Source: an uncultured Eubacteriales bacterium (GTDB lineage Bacteria; Bacillota; Clostridia; Christensenellales; QALW01). Taken from it: a stretch of DNA of 6,819 bases. Position 1 is the stretch's first letter; every line of letters starts with the position of its first letter. The notes under the pieces were generated by a model. That model had not been told where the DNA came from. It was given only the letters and a program-made list of their open reading frames with translations, and searched no databases. The stretch lies in assembly GCA_900552055.1 (NCBI GenBank), contig URYI01000109.1, positions 1 through 6,819 of the forward strand, in the 5' to 3' direction. Both the position numbers and the translations under genes were made by a program. This document shows, one piece after another, positions 1-6,676 of this stretch.

Positions 1-10
1 GGGCTTTATT

Positions 11-18
11 CTCCTTTT
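11..18 (-). promoter_or_regulatory. Possible ribosome binding site of a gene beyond the left edge
   Basis: AAAAGGAG on the minus strand follows the phoR stop by 12 bases. No start codon occurs in the remaining 10 bases, so a start could only lie just past the window, at the upper limit of normal spacing. No terminator is visible after phoR, so the operon may continue. Confidence 0.25.
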
Positions 19-30
19 GGGCCGGCTTAA

Positions 31-1674
31 TTATTCGCCCGCTTTAAAATGCACTGAAAACACCGAGCCCTGTCCGGGTACGCTCTCAAGGGTTATCTCT
101 GCGCCGTGCCGGGCCGCAGCGTTTTTAACAATAGCAAGCCCCAAACCAGTGCCTCCTGTCTCCCGCGATCTGCTCTTATCTACACGGTAAAAACGCTCGA
201 AAACCCTGTCCTGATATTCGGGCGCTATTCCTATGCCGGTATCCTTAACGCTCAATACCGGCCCCCTGCCGTCGTCTGTCACTGAAACTGTTACTTTTCC
301 GCCCTTCTTATTATATTTAATGGCGTTATCAATTAGGTTGTAAACCATTTCGTATAAAAGCGGCCTGGATCCTGTAATAAATACCTCGCTGCCCTTAATC
401 TCAAAAGTCACGCCTGCGGCTTCAGCCTTTTCGGACAGAGCTTTAACTGCCTCAAGAGCCAGTCCCAGCAGCTCAACCCGCTCCTGCCCCATCGCCTGTC
501 CTTCATCTATATGAGAAAGCTTAATTATATCCTCAATAAGGGCAAGCATCCTGCCTGCCTCGCTGTAAAGCTTATCCGCAAATTTAACCGCGTCCTTGCC
601 TGCGGCCATGCCGTCCTTTAAAAGCTCGGCATAGCCCATAATGCATGTCAGCGGAGTTTTTAATTCATGGGAAACATTGGCCGTAAACTCCTTGCGGCGC
701 TGCTCAGCTTCCGCCTTTTCGGTAATATCCATTATGAGCATTACGGCGCCCGTAACCTCACCGTCCTCCATTATGGGCGCGGAGAAAAGCTCATAGGTGC
801 GTCCGTCCAATTCGGCAACGCAGTCCCCGCGCAGCCCGGTAAGGGCTTTCTCAGCCGCCTCCTTAAAGGCCATACCCCGATTCAACGTAACATAATGAAC
901 GCCCAGTACATCCTGGTTGTCGCAGTCAAATATCCTGCGCGCGCTGTTATTTACAGAGAGCACGCTCCCCTTTTTATCCAGGACCACCAGTCCCTCGCTC
1001 ATATTGCTGGTTATGGAGGCTAACTCCTCCCGCCTGCTGTTCAGTTCGGCCATTTGAGCGTTTATCTGCTCCTTCTGCTTCTGGAGCCGCGCCAGCAGAG
1101 GCGCAAATTCCTCATATATATCATTGGAAAGCGGCTCTTCCAGATTCATGCTGTTTATAGGCTCAACAATCCTTTTAACCTGCGCCTTGCCTATCACTAT
1201 TGCCGCCAGGAATACAAGGATTATAATAAGAACCACATAAGGAACGCAGCCCAGCAGAGTAGACAGGCTGCTCTCAGTGCTTTGAGCAACTCTTACGACG
1301 CTTCCGTCCTCCAGCTTAACGGCATAATAATAGGTCTGTATTCCCAGAGTAGCCGAAAGCCGCGAGGCCTCCCCTTCTCCCTCTGAGAAAGCATTCTTAA
1401 TTTCCTCGCGCTCCATATGGTTTTCCATATCCTCTGCCTGTGCCTGGCTGTCGTATAATACCGTCCCGTCCGCAGCGATATGAGTTACCCTTCTGCCGCT
1501 GGTAGTGGTTAAGTCCAATTCCGAGCCCTGAGCTATACGCTCCGCCTCCTGTCTGACCTCCAGCTTCATTTCCTCATAAAACTGCCTGTATATAATACTG
1601 CTTACCAGCACGGCGGTTATAATTATAATAAAGGCAGAAAGCAGGAAAATATTACGTAGAAATCTTTTCTTCAT
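31..1674 (-). CDS. phoR: PhoR-type membrane sensor histidine kinase
   Basis: This 547-residue kinase is the expected sensor of the phosphate-starvation two-component system; it autophosphorylates on histidine and passes the phosphate to the neighbouring regulator. Domains seen in order: membrane segment 1 at about 9-29, an extracytoplasmic sensor region at 30-140 (with an AADGTVLYDS stretch typical of Cache-like PhoR sensors), membrane segment 2 at about 142-162, a HAMP/coiled-coil linker at 163-217, and a PAS domain at about 218-325. The dimerisation/phosphoacceptor domain follows, with NVSHELKTP and His336. The ATPase domain has an N box at 446-455 (NLIDNAIKYN), a G1 box DTGIG at 478-482, an F box near 492-497 and a G2 box GGTGLGL at 507-513. 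All catalytic boxes are intact. The ATG follows GGAGGAGGAG, and the gene overlaps the regulator gene by 23 bases. Its phosphate role rests on the operon context; the sensor domain alone does not prove a ligand. Confidence 0.93.
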   Translation of the reverse strand: MKKRFLRNIFLLSAFIIIITAVLVSSIIYRQFYEEMKLEVRQEAERIAQGSELDLTTTSGRRVTHIAADGTVLYDSQAQAEDMENHMEREEIKNAFSEGEGEASRLSATLGIQTYYYAVKLEDGSVVRVAQSTESSLSTLLGCVPYVVLIIILVFLAAIVIGKAQVKRIVEPINSMNLEEPLSNDIYEEFAPLLARLQKQKEQINAQMAELNSRREELASITSNMSEGLVVLDKKGSVLSVNNSARRIFDCDNQDVLGVHYVTLNRGMAFKEAAEKALTGLRGDCVAELDGRTYELFSAPIMEDGEVTGAVMLIMDITEKAEAEQRRKEFTANVSHELKTPLTCIMGYAELLKDGMAAGKDAVKFADKLYSEAGRMLALIEDIIKLSHIDEGQAMGQERVELLGLALEAVKALSEKAEAAGVTFEIKGSEVFITGSRPLLYEMVYNLIDNAIKYNKKGGKVTVSVTDDGRGPVLSVKDTGIGIAPEYQDRVFERFYRVDKSRSRETGGTGLGLAIVKNAAARHGAEITLESVPGQGSVFSVHFKAGE

Positions 1675-2338
1675 CCTTCTCCTCCTCCAGGCGCGCGCTG
1701 TAGCCTACGCCCCTGACAGTTTTGACTATATCCGCTCCCTCTAATTTCTGCCTGAGAGTGCGCACATGCACGTCTACCGTCCGGGTCTCGCCCCCAAAAT
1801 CATAGCCCCAGATACGTTCCAGGAGCATATCCCGCGTAAACACCTTGCCGGGGCTTTCCATAAGGCAGTGCAGCAGCTCAAATTCCTTATAGGTCAATTC
1901 TACCGGCTTACCCTTAACAGTTACGGTATGCGCTTCATTATCCAGCACAACCTCCCCCATGGACAAACGGGTCTTTAAAGGCGCGCAGCGGCGCAGCACC
2001 GCCCTGATGCGGGAAAGCAGCTCCATCATGCCGAAGGGCTTGGTTATATAATCATCCGCCCCGCAGTCCAGGCCCACTACCTTATCATATTCGGCGCTCT
2101 TAGCCGTCACCATAATAACAGGCACAGAATTGCCGCCCGCCTTTATGCGCTTGAGAATGCTGATTCCATCCTCTCCCGGAAGCATGACGTCCAGCAATAT
2201 AAGCTGGGGCCGGCATACCTTGAGCGCGGGAAACAGTTCTTCGCCCCGCTCAAAGCCCTTTGCCTCATAGCCCGAATGGTTAAGCGTATAAACAATCAGT
2301 TCCCTGATACCCGGATCATCCTCTACACAGTAAATCAT
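1652..2338 (-). CDS. phoP: PhoB/PhoP-type OmpR-family response regulator
   Basis: This is a 228-residue DNA-binding response regulator, inferred to activate the pst operon under phosphate limitation. The receiver domain (about 1-115) shows the acidic pocket at Glu6-Asp7-Asp8, the phosphoacceptor Asp50 in LLDVMLPGEDG, the switch Thr78 and the conserved Lys100-Pro101 in DDYITKPF. The C-terminal winged-helix domain (about 125-217) carries the OmpR-family signs LTYKEFELL, the recognition helix TRTVDVHVRTLRQKLE (185-200) and the wing TVRGVGYSA. The ATG overlaps the phoU stop (ATGA, 4 bases) and is preceded by a GGAG ribosome binding site. The acidic and lysine-rich tail (LEEEKDEEKIST) is encoded where the kinase gene already begins. 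The name could equally be phoB; the PhoP style fits a Firmicute. The family call is firm, and the phosphate role comes from the neighbours. Confidence 0.93.
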   Translation of the reverse strand: MIYCVEDDPGIRELIVYTLNHSGYEAKGFERGEELFPALKVCRPQLILLDVMLPGEDGISILKRIKAGGNSVPVIMVTAKSAEYDKVVGLDCGADDYITKPFGMMELLSRIRAVLRRCAPLKTRLSMGEVVLDNEAHTVTVKGKPVELTYKEFELLHCLMESPGKVFTRDMLLERIWGYDFGGETRTVDVHVRTLRQKLEGADIVKTVRGVGYSARLEEEKDEEKIST

Positions 2339-2994
2339 ATATTCTCCGCCTCATTTTCATTGCGATGAGCGCCGGTTATGGCAAATTCCACCCACTCCGC
2401 TATATTAACAGCATGGTCCCCAATACGCTCAAGATACTTGGCTATCATAAGCATATCCATAGCGTATTCTCCGTTTTTTATATCGTCATTTATAAGCTGT
2501 ATAAGCTCTCCTTTAACCGTATTGAACAGCCCGTCCACAACATCATCAGAGGCTATTACCTCCTGAGCTATGGATAATTCCCGGCGCACGAAAGCTTCTA
2601 TGCTGCTTGTTACCATTTTGCCGGTAGCGTCCGCCATCTTTTTAATATCCGCCATTTCCCTGCCGGCCACATTCGCAAAACCTGTAATTTCCGCTATATC
2701 CCGCGCCTGGTCCCCAATACGCTCCATATCGGTAATCATTTTAAGTGCGGCGGAAATAAGACGCAGATCCCTTGCTACAGGCTGCTGCATTAACAGCAGT
2801 TTCAGGCAGAGGCTTTCTATTTCGTGTTCCTTGCGGTCTATTTCTTCTTCTATATCAAACGTATGCTTTATTAAAGCCTTGTTTTTTTCTGCAAGCGCAC
2901 GCTCGGCCGAGCCTATGGCCTCCTCGCACAGCGCCCCCATCTCTATAAGCTCGGTATTAAGCTTTTCCAGCTGTTCGTCAAATCTGTTTCTCAT
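2335..2994 (-). CDS. phoU: PhoU phosphate-signalling regulator
   Basis: This is a 219-residue all-helical protein made of two repeated PhoU three-helix bundles, the usual family length. The repeat is visible as two matching metal-binding-type motifs: DMERIGDQARDIAE at about 89-102 and YLERIGDHAVNIAEW at about 187-201. Each has the E-R-I-G-D core that coordinates metal clusters in characterised PhoU proteins. In the family, PhoU sits at the cytoplasmic face of the Pst transporter, contacts the PhoR kinase and keeps the Pho response off when phosphate is plentiful. Its position between pstB and the two-component genes suits that bridging role. Its ATG shares one base with the pstB stop (TGATG) and follows a strong GGGGAGG ribosome binding site; its stop overlaps the regulator's start by 4 bases. 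No membrane segments or signal peptide are seen. Confidence 0.96.
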   Translation of the reverse strand: MRNRFDEQLEKLNTELIEMGALCEEAIGSAERALAEKNKALIKHTFDIEEEIDRKEHEIESLCLKLLLMQQPVARDLRLISAALKMITDMERIGDQARDIAEITGFANVAGREMADIKKMADATGKMVTSSIEAFVRRELSIAQEVIASDDVVDGLFNTVKGELIQLINDDIKNGEYAMDMLMIAKYLERIGDHAVNIAEWVEFAITGAHRNENEAENI

Positions 2995-3740
2995 CAGCCG
3001 AACCTCCCCGTTATATAATCCTCGGTGCGCGTATCCTTAGGTACAGAAAACAGACTCTCTGTATCCGCATACTCAATTATTTCTCCCAGCAGGAAAAATG
3101 CGGTTTTATCAGATATGCGCGCCGCCTGCTGCATATTATGCGTAACTATGACTATAGTATAACTCTTTTTAAGCTCAACTGCAAGATCCTCTATACGGGA
3201 AGTGGAAATAGGATCAAGTGCGCTGGTAGGCTCGTCCATAAGTAATACTTCAGGTTCCACAGCCAAAGCCCTGGCTATGCACAGCCTTTGCTGCTGGCCG
3301 CCCGAAAGGCCCAAGGCGCTTTTTTTAAGCCTGTCCTTTACTTCATCCCAGATTGCAGCGTTTTTCAGCGACCGCTCCACGATATCGTCCAGTTTGGCTT
3401 TGGAGCGTATGCCGTGGGTACGCGGGCCGTAGGCTATATTATCGTATACGCTCATTGGGAAGGGATTGGGCTTCTGGAACACCATACCCACCCTTTTGCG
3501 CAGATGGTTGACGTCCAGATCCTTATATATGTCCTCGCCGTCCAATGTCACTTTGCCGGTTATGCGGCAGCCCTCCACTAAATCGTTCATTCTGTTTAAG
3601 GTCTTGAGCAGAGTGCTCTTGCCGCAGCCCGACGGGCCTATAAAAGCGGTTATCTGCTTTTCCTCTATTCCCAGATTAATATTTTTAAGCGCCTGGAAAT
3701 TGCCGTAAAAAAGGTCCAGATTGCTTATTTGTATTTTCAT
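2994..3740 (-). CDS. pstB: PstB phosphate ABC transporter ATP-binding protein
   Basis: This 248-residue ATPase powers phosphate import through PstC-PstA at the inner face of the membrane. All ABC ATPase motifs are present: Walker [10 protein letters not shown] at 35-43, Q-loop Gln89 in VFQKPNPFP, the signature LSGGQ at 145-149, Walker B VLLMDE at 165-170 with catalytic Glu170, the D-loop SALD, and the switch His201 in VTHNMQQA. The phrases [26 protein letters not shown] and [12 protein letters not shown] are characteristic of PstB rather than other ABC importers. The C-terminus ([13 protein letters not shown]) is the standard PstB ending. The ATG overlaps the pstA stop by 4 bases (ATGA) and follows an AGGAGAGG ribosome binding site. 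Length and motifs are normal. Confidence 0.98.
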   Translation of the reverse strand: MKIQISNLDLFYGNFQALKNINLGIEEKQITAFIGPSGCGKSTLLKTLNRMNDLVEGCRITGKVTLDGEDIYKDLDVNHLRKRVGMVFQKPNPFPMSVYDNIAYGPRTHGIRSKAKLDDIVERSLKNAAIWDEVKDRLKKSALGLSGGQQQRLCIARALAVEPEVLLMDEPTSALDPISTSRIEDLAVELKKSYTIVIVTHNMQQAARISDKTAFFLLGEIIEYADTESLFSVPKDTRTEDYITGRFG

Positions 3741-4582
3741 GCTTCCCCTCTCCTTTTGGTTATTCTTTTAGCCACAAAGGCAGACAACGCGTTTATAAAT
3801 ATTACTACTATCAAAAGCACTACGGCCGTAGCGTATGTCTGGTCAATATGCAGTCCCTCTCTGGACAGAGTATACATATGCACCGAAAGGGTACGGCCTG
3901 AATCCAGGATGCTTTCAGGTATATCGGCTACCGTGCCGGCGGTATATATAAGCGCCGCGGTCTCGCCTACTATACGCCCTATGCTCAGTATAACGCCCGC
4001 AAGGATGCCGGGCACTGCCGAAGGGAGCACTACGCGGAAAACCGTGCGCAGCCGCCCTGCGCCCAAACCAAAACTGCCTTCACGGTATATATCGGGCACG
4101 GCTTTAAGGGCCTCTTCTGTAGTGCGCATAATGAGAGGCAGAATCATAATGCACATGGTAAGGGAACCGGCCAGAATGGAATAATCCATTTTAAGCGCGG
4201 TAACAAAGAAAAGCATGCCGAAAAGCCCGTAAACAATAGAGGGGATACCTGAGAGGGTTTCCGCCGTAACTCTGATTAAGCTGACCAGCTTATTGCCCCT
4301 CTTGGCGTATTCCACAAGATAGATTGCCGAAAATATGCCCAGAGGCACGGCGATTACCAAGGAAAGCGTCGTTATAATAAGTGTATTTATTATGGAGGGC
4401 AGCATGCTTAAATTATCGGAATTATATTCCCAGCTGAAAAGCTCAGGACTGAGATTAGGAATGCCCATCACTAAGATATAGCCGACTATATACAGCAGCA
4501 CCCCGCAGGTAAGGCATGCGGCTATAATTACAAGCAGCCGGAGTATTATGGACAGAACGGATTTTTTATATTTAACATTCAT
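3737..4582 (-). CDS. pstA: PstA phosphate ABC transporter permease
   Basis: This 281-residue integral membrane protein forms half of the phosphate channel with PstC. I see a positive N-terminus and six hydrophobic segments, at about 10-40, 63-92, 110-131, 134-153, 190-212 and 250-272. The cytoplasmic EAA loop that docks on PstB lies at about 154-187 ([21 protein letters not shown] ... VLP). The sequences [15 protein letters not shown] and [15 protein letters not shown] are typical of PstA. Length is normal for the family. The ATG is one base after the pstC stop; its Shine-Dalgarno (AGAGG) is inside the end of pstC with a spacing of about 10 bases, so translation is probably coupled. The stop overlaps pstB. 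Confidence 0.97.
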   Translation of the reverse strand: MNVKYKKSVLSIILRLLVIIAACLTCGVLLYIVGYILVMGIPNLSPELFSWEYNSDNLSMLPSIINTLIITTLSLVIAVPLGIFSAIYLVEYAKRGNKLVSLIRVTAETLSGIPSIVYGLFGMLFFVTALKMDYSILAGSLTMCIMILPLIMRTTEEALKAVPDIYREGSFGLGAGRLRTVFRVVLPSAVPGILAGVILSIGRIVGETAALIYTAGTVADIPESILDSGRTLSVHMYTLSREGLHIDQTYATAVVLLIVVIFINALSAFVAKRITKRRGEA

Positions 4583-4583
4583 A

Positions 4584-5438
4584 CTACTTAGACCTCTTTC
4601 TTAAAAGGGACAAGCTGAGGTTTATAATAAGAATAAACACAAACAGCACGACTGCCGTGGCAATTAACGCTTCTCTATGCAAATCCTGCGCATAGCCCAT
4701 TTCCATAACTATATTAGCCGTGAGAGTGCGCACTCCTTCTAAAAGACCTCCGGGCATGCGCGCCTGATTGCCCGCGACCATTATAACAGCCATGGTTTCG
4801 CCAATAGCGCGGCCTATGCCCAGCACCACTGCGGCCAGCACGCCTGATTTAGCGGCTGGAAGCACTGAAAAGAACACGCTGCGCTCTTTAGTAGCGCCCA
4901 GGGCCAGAGAGCCTTCATAATAGCTGCGGGGCACCGCACGGATAGAGGATTCGCTCACGCTTATTATTGTGGGCAGAATCATTATGCCCAGCAGCAGCGA
5001 GGCTGTAAGCATACTGGTCCCGCGGCCTCCCAGAGTGGAGCGCACCAAGGGCACCATAACAACCAGGCCAAAAAAGCCATACACAACTGAAGGGATGCCT
5101 GCAAGCAAATCAACAGCCGGCTTAAGCACTTTGTAAAGCTTAGGCGGGCAGAAATAGGCCATAAAGACGGCGGTAAACAGCCCCAAAGGCACGCCCACTA
5201 TTATGGCGCCGGCAGTGACGTAAATGCTGCCCAGTATCATAGGCATTATGCCGTAAATATCGCTGCTCGGCCTCCATGTTTCGCCCAATAAAAAGTCAAA
5301 GAAGCCTATCTCGGCCATTGCAGGCACGCCGTTGACAAAAAGGAACACGCATATAAGCACTACCGCGATGATAGACACGCATGCAGATATCAAGAATACT
5401 ATCTTCATAGCGGTTTCTTTAAATTTACTTGTAGTCAT
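4584..5438 (-). CDS. pstC: PstC phosphate ABC transporter permease
   Basis: This 284-residue integral membrane protein is the second half of the phosphate channel. Hydrophobic segments lie at about 12-37, 66-95, 108-133, 142-161, 197-222 and 258-278. The EAA loop for PstB contact is at about 162-194 (SESSIRAVPRSYYEGSLALGATK). DLLAGIPSVVYGFFGLVVMVP and GRAIGETMAVIMVAGN are hallmark PstC stretches. Start choice: the frame is open to a TTG at 5450 and a GTG at 5447, but only the ATG at 5438 has an upstream Shine-Dalgarno-like GGTGAT at a suitable distance, so I start there; the longer form would add only four residues (MVII). It is separated from pstS by 365 bases with this start, and a promoter candidate lies just upstream (5460-5487). 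A shorter start at Met11 (MKIVFL) is possible but less likely. Confidence 0.96.
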   Translation of the reverse strand: MTTSKFKETAMKIVFLISACVSIIAVVLICVFLFVNGVPAMAEIGFFDFLLGETWRPSSDIYGIMPMILGSIYVTAGAIIVGVPLGLFTAVFMAYFCPPKLYKVLKPAVDLLAGIPSVVYGFFGLVVMVPLVRSTLGGRGTSMLTASLLLGIMILPTIISVSESSIRAVPRSYYEGSLALGATKERSVFFSVLPAAKSGVLAAVVLGIGRAIGETMAVIMVAGNQARMPGGLLEGVRTLTANIVMEMGYAQDLHREALIATAVVLFVFILIINLSLSLLRKRSK

Positions 5439-5442
5439 AATT

Positions 5443-5448
5443 ATCACC
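5443..5448 (-). promoter_or_regulatory. Weak ribosome binding site deciding the pstC start
   Basis: GGTGAT on the minus strand ends four bases before the ATG at 5438 (six after its GGTG core). It is the only Shine-Dalgarno-like match near the pstC starts. The TTG at 5450 has only AT-rich sequence upstream. The site is much weaker than the AGGAG-type sites of the other genes, which may lower pstC translation relative to pstS. Confidence 0.5.
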
Positions 5449-5459
5449 AAATATAATTA

Positions 5460-5487
5460 ATTATGTAAGAGGCGGCAAATTTGTCAA
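5460..5487 (-). promoter_or_regulatory. Candidate sigma-A-type promoter for pstC onward
   Basis: On the minus strand a perfect -35 TTGACA (5487-5482) is followed after 16 bases by CATAAT (5465-5460), five of six matches to TATAAT. Transcription would begin near 5453, leaving a leader of only about 15 bases before the pstC ATG at 5438. No Pho-box hexamer pair overlaps it, so it could give basal, phosphate-independent expression of pstCAB, phoU and the two-component genes. Seen in sequence; function is inferred. Confidence 0.55.
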
Positions 5488-5489
5488 AG

Positions 5490-5526
5490 CCCGCGGAGTT
5501 TAGGGCCATTGCACCAAACCCGCGGG
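5490..5526. repeat. GC-rich imperfect inverted repeat upstream of pstC
   Basis: CCCGCGG at 5490-5496 pairs with CCGCGGG at 5520-5526. The stem continues with GTTT (5498-5501) against AAAC (5516-5519) and GG (5503-5504) against CC (5514-5515), with single bulged A at 5497 and 5502, giving about 13 pairs and a 9-base loop. Neither side has an adjacent T run, so it does not look like a classic terminator on its own. On the minus strand it ends just two bases before the TTGACA of the pstC promoter candidate, so it could be an mRNA-stabilising or read-through-limiting structure, or a protein site. Confidence 0.6.
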
Positions 5527-5532
5527 AACTGG

Positions 5533-5548
5533 GCAGCTATTGAGCTGC
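5533..5548. repeat. Small hairpin beside the larger inverted repeat
   Basis: GCAGCT (5533-5538) and AGCTGC (5543-5548) form a perfect 6-bp stem with an ATTG loop. On the plus strand it is followed by a T-rich but interrupted stretch (ATTTATATTTTC), so it could be a weak plus-strand terminator. No plus-strand gene is visible to need it. On the minus strand it simply precedes the larger hairpin. Confidence 0.4.
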
Positions 5549-5583
5549 ATTTATATTTTCATTGCCGGCCTTATTGGTCTGAG

Positions 5584-5721
5584 TTAAACCGTCTTAAATC
5601 TCTTAGGGAACTCCTCTTGAGAGAAACCGAGCTTTGCGGCTGGTCTTATTTTGATACCTGCTTCCTTCAGGATTAAGCATAACAGCTTGGCAGAAAGCCG
5701 GATATTAATATTGTGGCGCAG
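5584..5721 (-). pseudogene. Possible remnant of an unrecognised coding sequence
   Basis: One minus-strand frame runs for 45 sense codons between a TGA (5724-5722) and a TAA (5586-5584). It has no ATG, GTG or TTG and no Shine-Dalgarno, so it is unlikely to be translated as it stands. Yet its translation looks protein-like: a helix-forming part (AKLLCLILKEAGIKIRP) followed by AAKLGFSQEEFPKRFKTV, with ordinary codon use. It could be the C-terminal end of a gene otherwise lost, or a chance open frame, which is not rare at this length. I do not recognise the family and assign no function. Confidence 0.25.
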
Positions 5722-5752
5722 TCAAACGGCAAATTATACGTTTATGCGCAAA

Positions 5753-5784
5753 ACCGCGGAAGCGCTTTAAACGCTTGCCGCGGT
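5753..5784 (-). terminator. Stem-loop after pstS, probable partial terminator
   Basis: ACCGCGG (5753-5759) pairs with CCGCGGT (5778-5784) and AAGCG (5760-5764) with CGCTT (5772-5776), with one bulged base (5777) and a 7-base loop. On the minus strand it starts 19 bases after the pstS stop and is followed by only four T residues, then GCGC. The strong 12-bp stem with a short T run suggests incomplete termination or protection of the pstS mRNA 3' end, giving more pstS than pstCAB transcript. This is inferred from the fold drawn by eye. Confidence 0.6.
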
Positions 5785-5803
5785 GCTATGCTTTTTAATC
5801 CAA

Positions 5804-6661
5804 TCAGCTTACAAAGCTCTCCCAGGTAGTTACTTCACCGGTAAATATCTGCTTGATCTGCTCGCTGGTAAGGCCCTCAACGGGGTTTTCGTTATTTACT
5901 ATCACCGCGATACCATCAGTAGCAATGGTTATTCCGGTAAGACCGCTTTCCAGTTCGCTGTCCTTAAGGTCGCGGGAAGCCATTCCTATATCGCTTCTGT
6001 CCTCTATAGCATCATTCATACCTGTTGTAGAATCGCTTTCCTGAATCTGGATTTTAGCATTGGGATTGACTGCCTTATATGCTTCAATTAGCTTTTCCAT
6101 TACAGGGGAAACACTTGAGGAACCGGATACCCTTACATCGCCCGAAGGCTGGCTGCCTTCAAACGCCTCTGTATCCGAAAGGGGAATATAGCCCTCTTCC
6201 TCTATAACCGCCTGACCTTCGGTGCTGAGGATGTAATTCACGAAATCCTGAGCAGCTTCGCTGAGGCTGTCCTGCTTAACAGCGATATTGAAGGGACGGG
6301 AAACTTTATAATTGCCTGCTTCAATTTCCGCTACGCTGGCCTCCACACCGTCTACGGTAATAGCCTTGACCGTATCATCCAGAGAACCAAGGGAAATATA
6401 TCCTATCGCATAAGGATTGCCCGCAACATTAGTCATCATAACCGAAGTGCTTCCAGCTATATCAGCATTGGGGTCTGTCAAATCATTGCCTTCTTCATCC
6501 TCAAGGCCCATCAGTTCTACGAAAGCGCCGCGGGTTCCTGAACCATCCTCACGGGATACAGTAGCTATTGAACTAGACGCATCAAAGCTTTCCTGAGCAC
6601 AGCCGGTAAAAAGCAAAGCCGCAGTCAGAAGCATGGCAACCAGTATACCAAATTTCTTCAT
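5804..6661 (-). CDS. pstS: PstS phosphate-binding lipoprotein with swapped (circularly permuted) halves
   Basis: This 285-residue protein captures phosphate outside the membrane for PstCAB. A signal peptide at 1-20 ends in FTGC, so Cys21 should be lipid-anchored. The order of family blocks is unusual. Residues 33-160 match the half that is normally C-terminal: the phosphate-loop TVSREDGSGTRGAF (34-47), GNPYAIGYISLGSL (81-94), VSRPFNIAV (120-128) and EEEGYIPL (154-161). After a linker (162-175) residues 176-282 match the half that is normally N-terminal: VSGSSSVSPVMEKL (178-191), DSTTGMNDAI (210-219), DIGMASRDL (224-232), TDGIAVIVN (248-256) and EQIKQIFTGEVTTW (267-280). Both halves appear complete and total length is normal, so it should fold as a circular permutant. 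The ATG has an AGAGGAGAG site 8 bases upstream. First gene of the operon, behind Pho-box-like repeats. The phosphate role is supported by motifs and by the adjacent pstCAB. Confidence 0.93.
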   Translation of the reverse strand: MKKFGILVAMLLTAALLFTGCAQESFDASSSIATVSREDGSGTRGAFVELMGLEDEEGNDLTDPNADIAGSTSVMMTNVAGNPYAIGYISLGSLDDTVKAITVDGVEASVAEIEAGNYKVSRPFNIAVKQDSLSEAAQDFVNYILSTEGQAVIEEEGYIPLSDTEAFEGSQPSGDVRVSGSSSVSPVMEKLIEAYKAVNPNAKIQIQESDSTTGMNDAIEDRSDIGMASRDLKDSELESGLTGITIATDGIAVIVNNENPVEGLTSEQIKQIFTGEVTTWESFVS

Positions 6662-6667
6662 AATTTT

Positions 6668-6676
6668 CTCTCCTCT
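6668..6676 (-). promoter_or_regulatory. Strong pstS ribosome binding site
   Basis: AGAGGAGAG on the minus strand, with the AGGAG core (6674-6670) 8 bases before the ATG at 6661. It fixes the pstS start and is the best-spaced site in the operon, in keeping with high PstS production. Confidence 0.85.

Larger units (their letters stand above)
5451..5803. other. 353-base pstS-pstC intergenic region
   Basis: No complete gene is visible here. Reading in the operon direction, it holds the stem-loop after pstS (5753-5784), a start-less 45-codon frame (5721-5584), two smaller hairpins (5548-5533 and 5526-5490) and the pstC promoter candidate (5487-5460). I see no tRNA, no recognisable riboswitch core and no direct-repeat array. 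The gap is unusual because all downstream genes touch or overlap. Confidence 0.8.

Noticed and set aside
1..30. Terminator after phoR
   Set aside because: The 30 remaining bases have no stable hairpin with a T run; only a GCCGGC palindrome and a purine-rich AAAAGGAG are visible.
667..1386. Plus-strand open frames opposite the kinase gene
   Set aside because: The minus-strand kinase has all catalytic boxes intact in these regions; the plus-strand products have no recognisable domain.
2570..3040. Plus-strand open frame of 156 codons
   Set aside because: It lies opposite phoU, whose PhoU motifs are unmistakable; the serine-rich translation is typical of an antisense shadow and no ribosome binding site is seen.
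3729..4184. Plus-strand open frame of 151 codons
   Set aside because: It lies opposite pstA, including the conserved EAA loop, and has a low-complexity Ser/Arg/Pro-rich product with no family features.
5439..5450. TTG or GTG start for pstC
   Set aside because: Both lack a Shine-Dalgarno upstream; the ATG at 5438 has GGTGAT at workable spacing and gives a normal PstC N-terminus.
5451..5803. Riboswitch, tRNA or CRISPR array in the intergenic gap
   Set aside because: No tRNA-like cloverleaf, no regularly spaced repeats and no recognisable aptamer core were found; only simple hairpins are seen.
5804..6661. PstS as two unrelated fused domains or as a truncated protein
   Set aside because: Each half of the canonical PstS occurs once and in full, only in swapped order, and the total length is normal; circular permutation explains it more simply.
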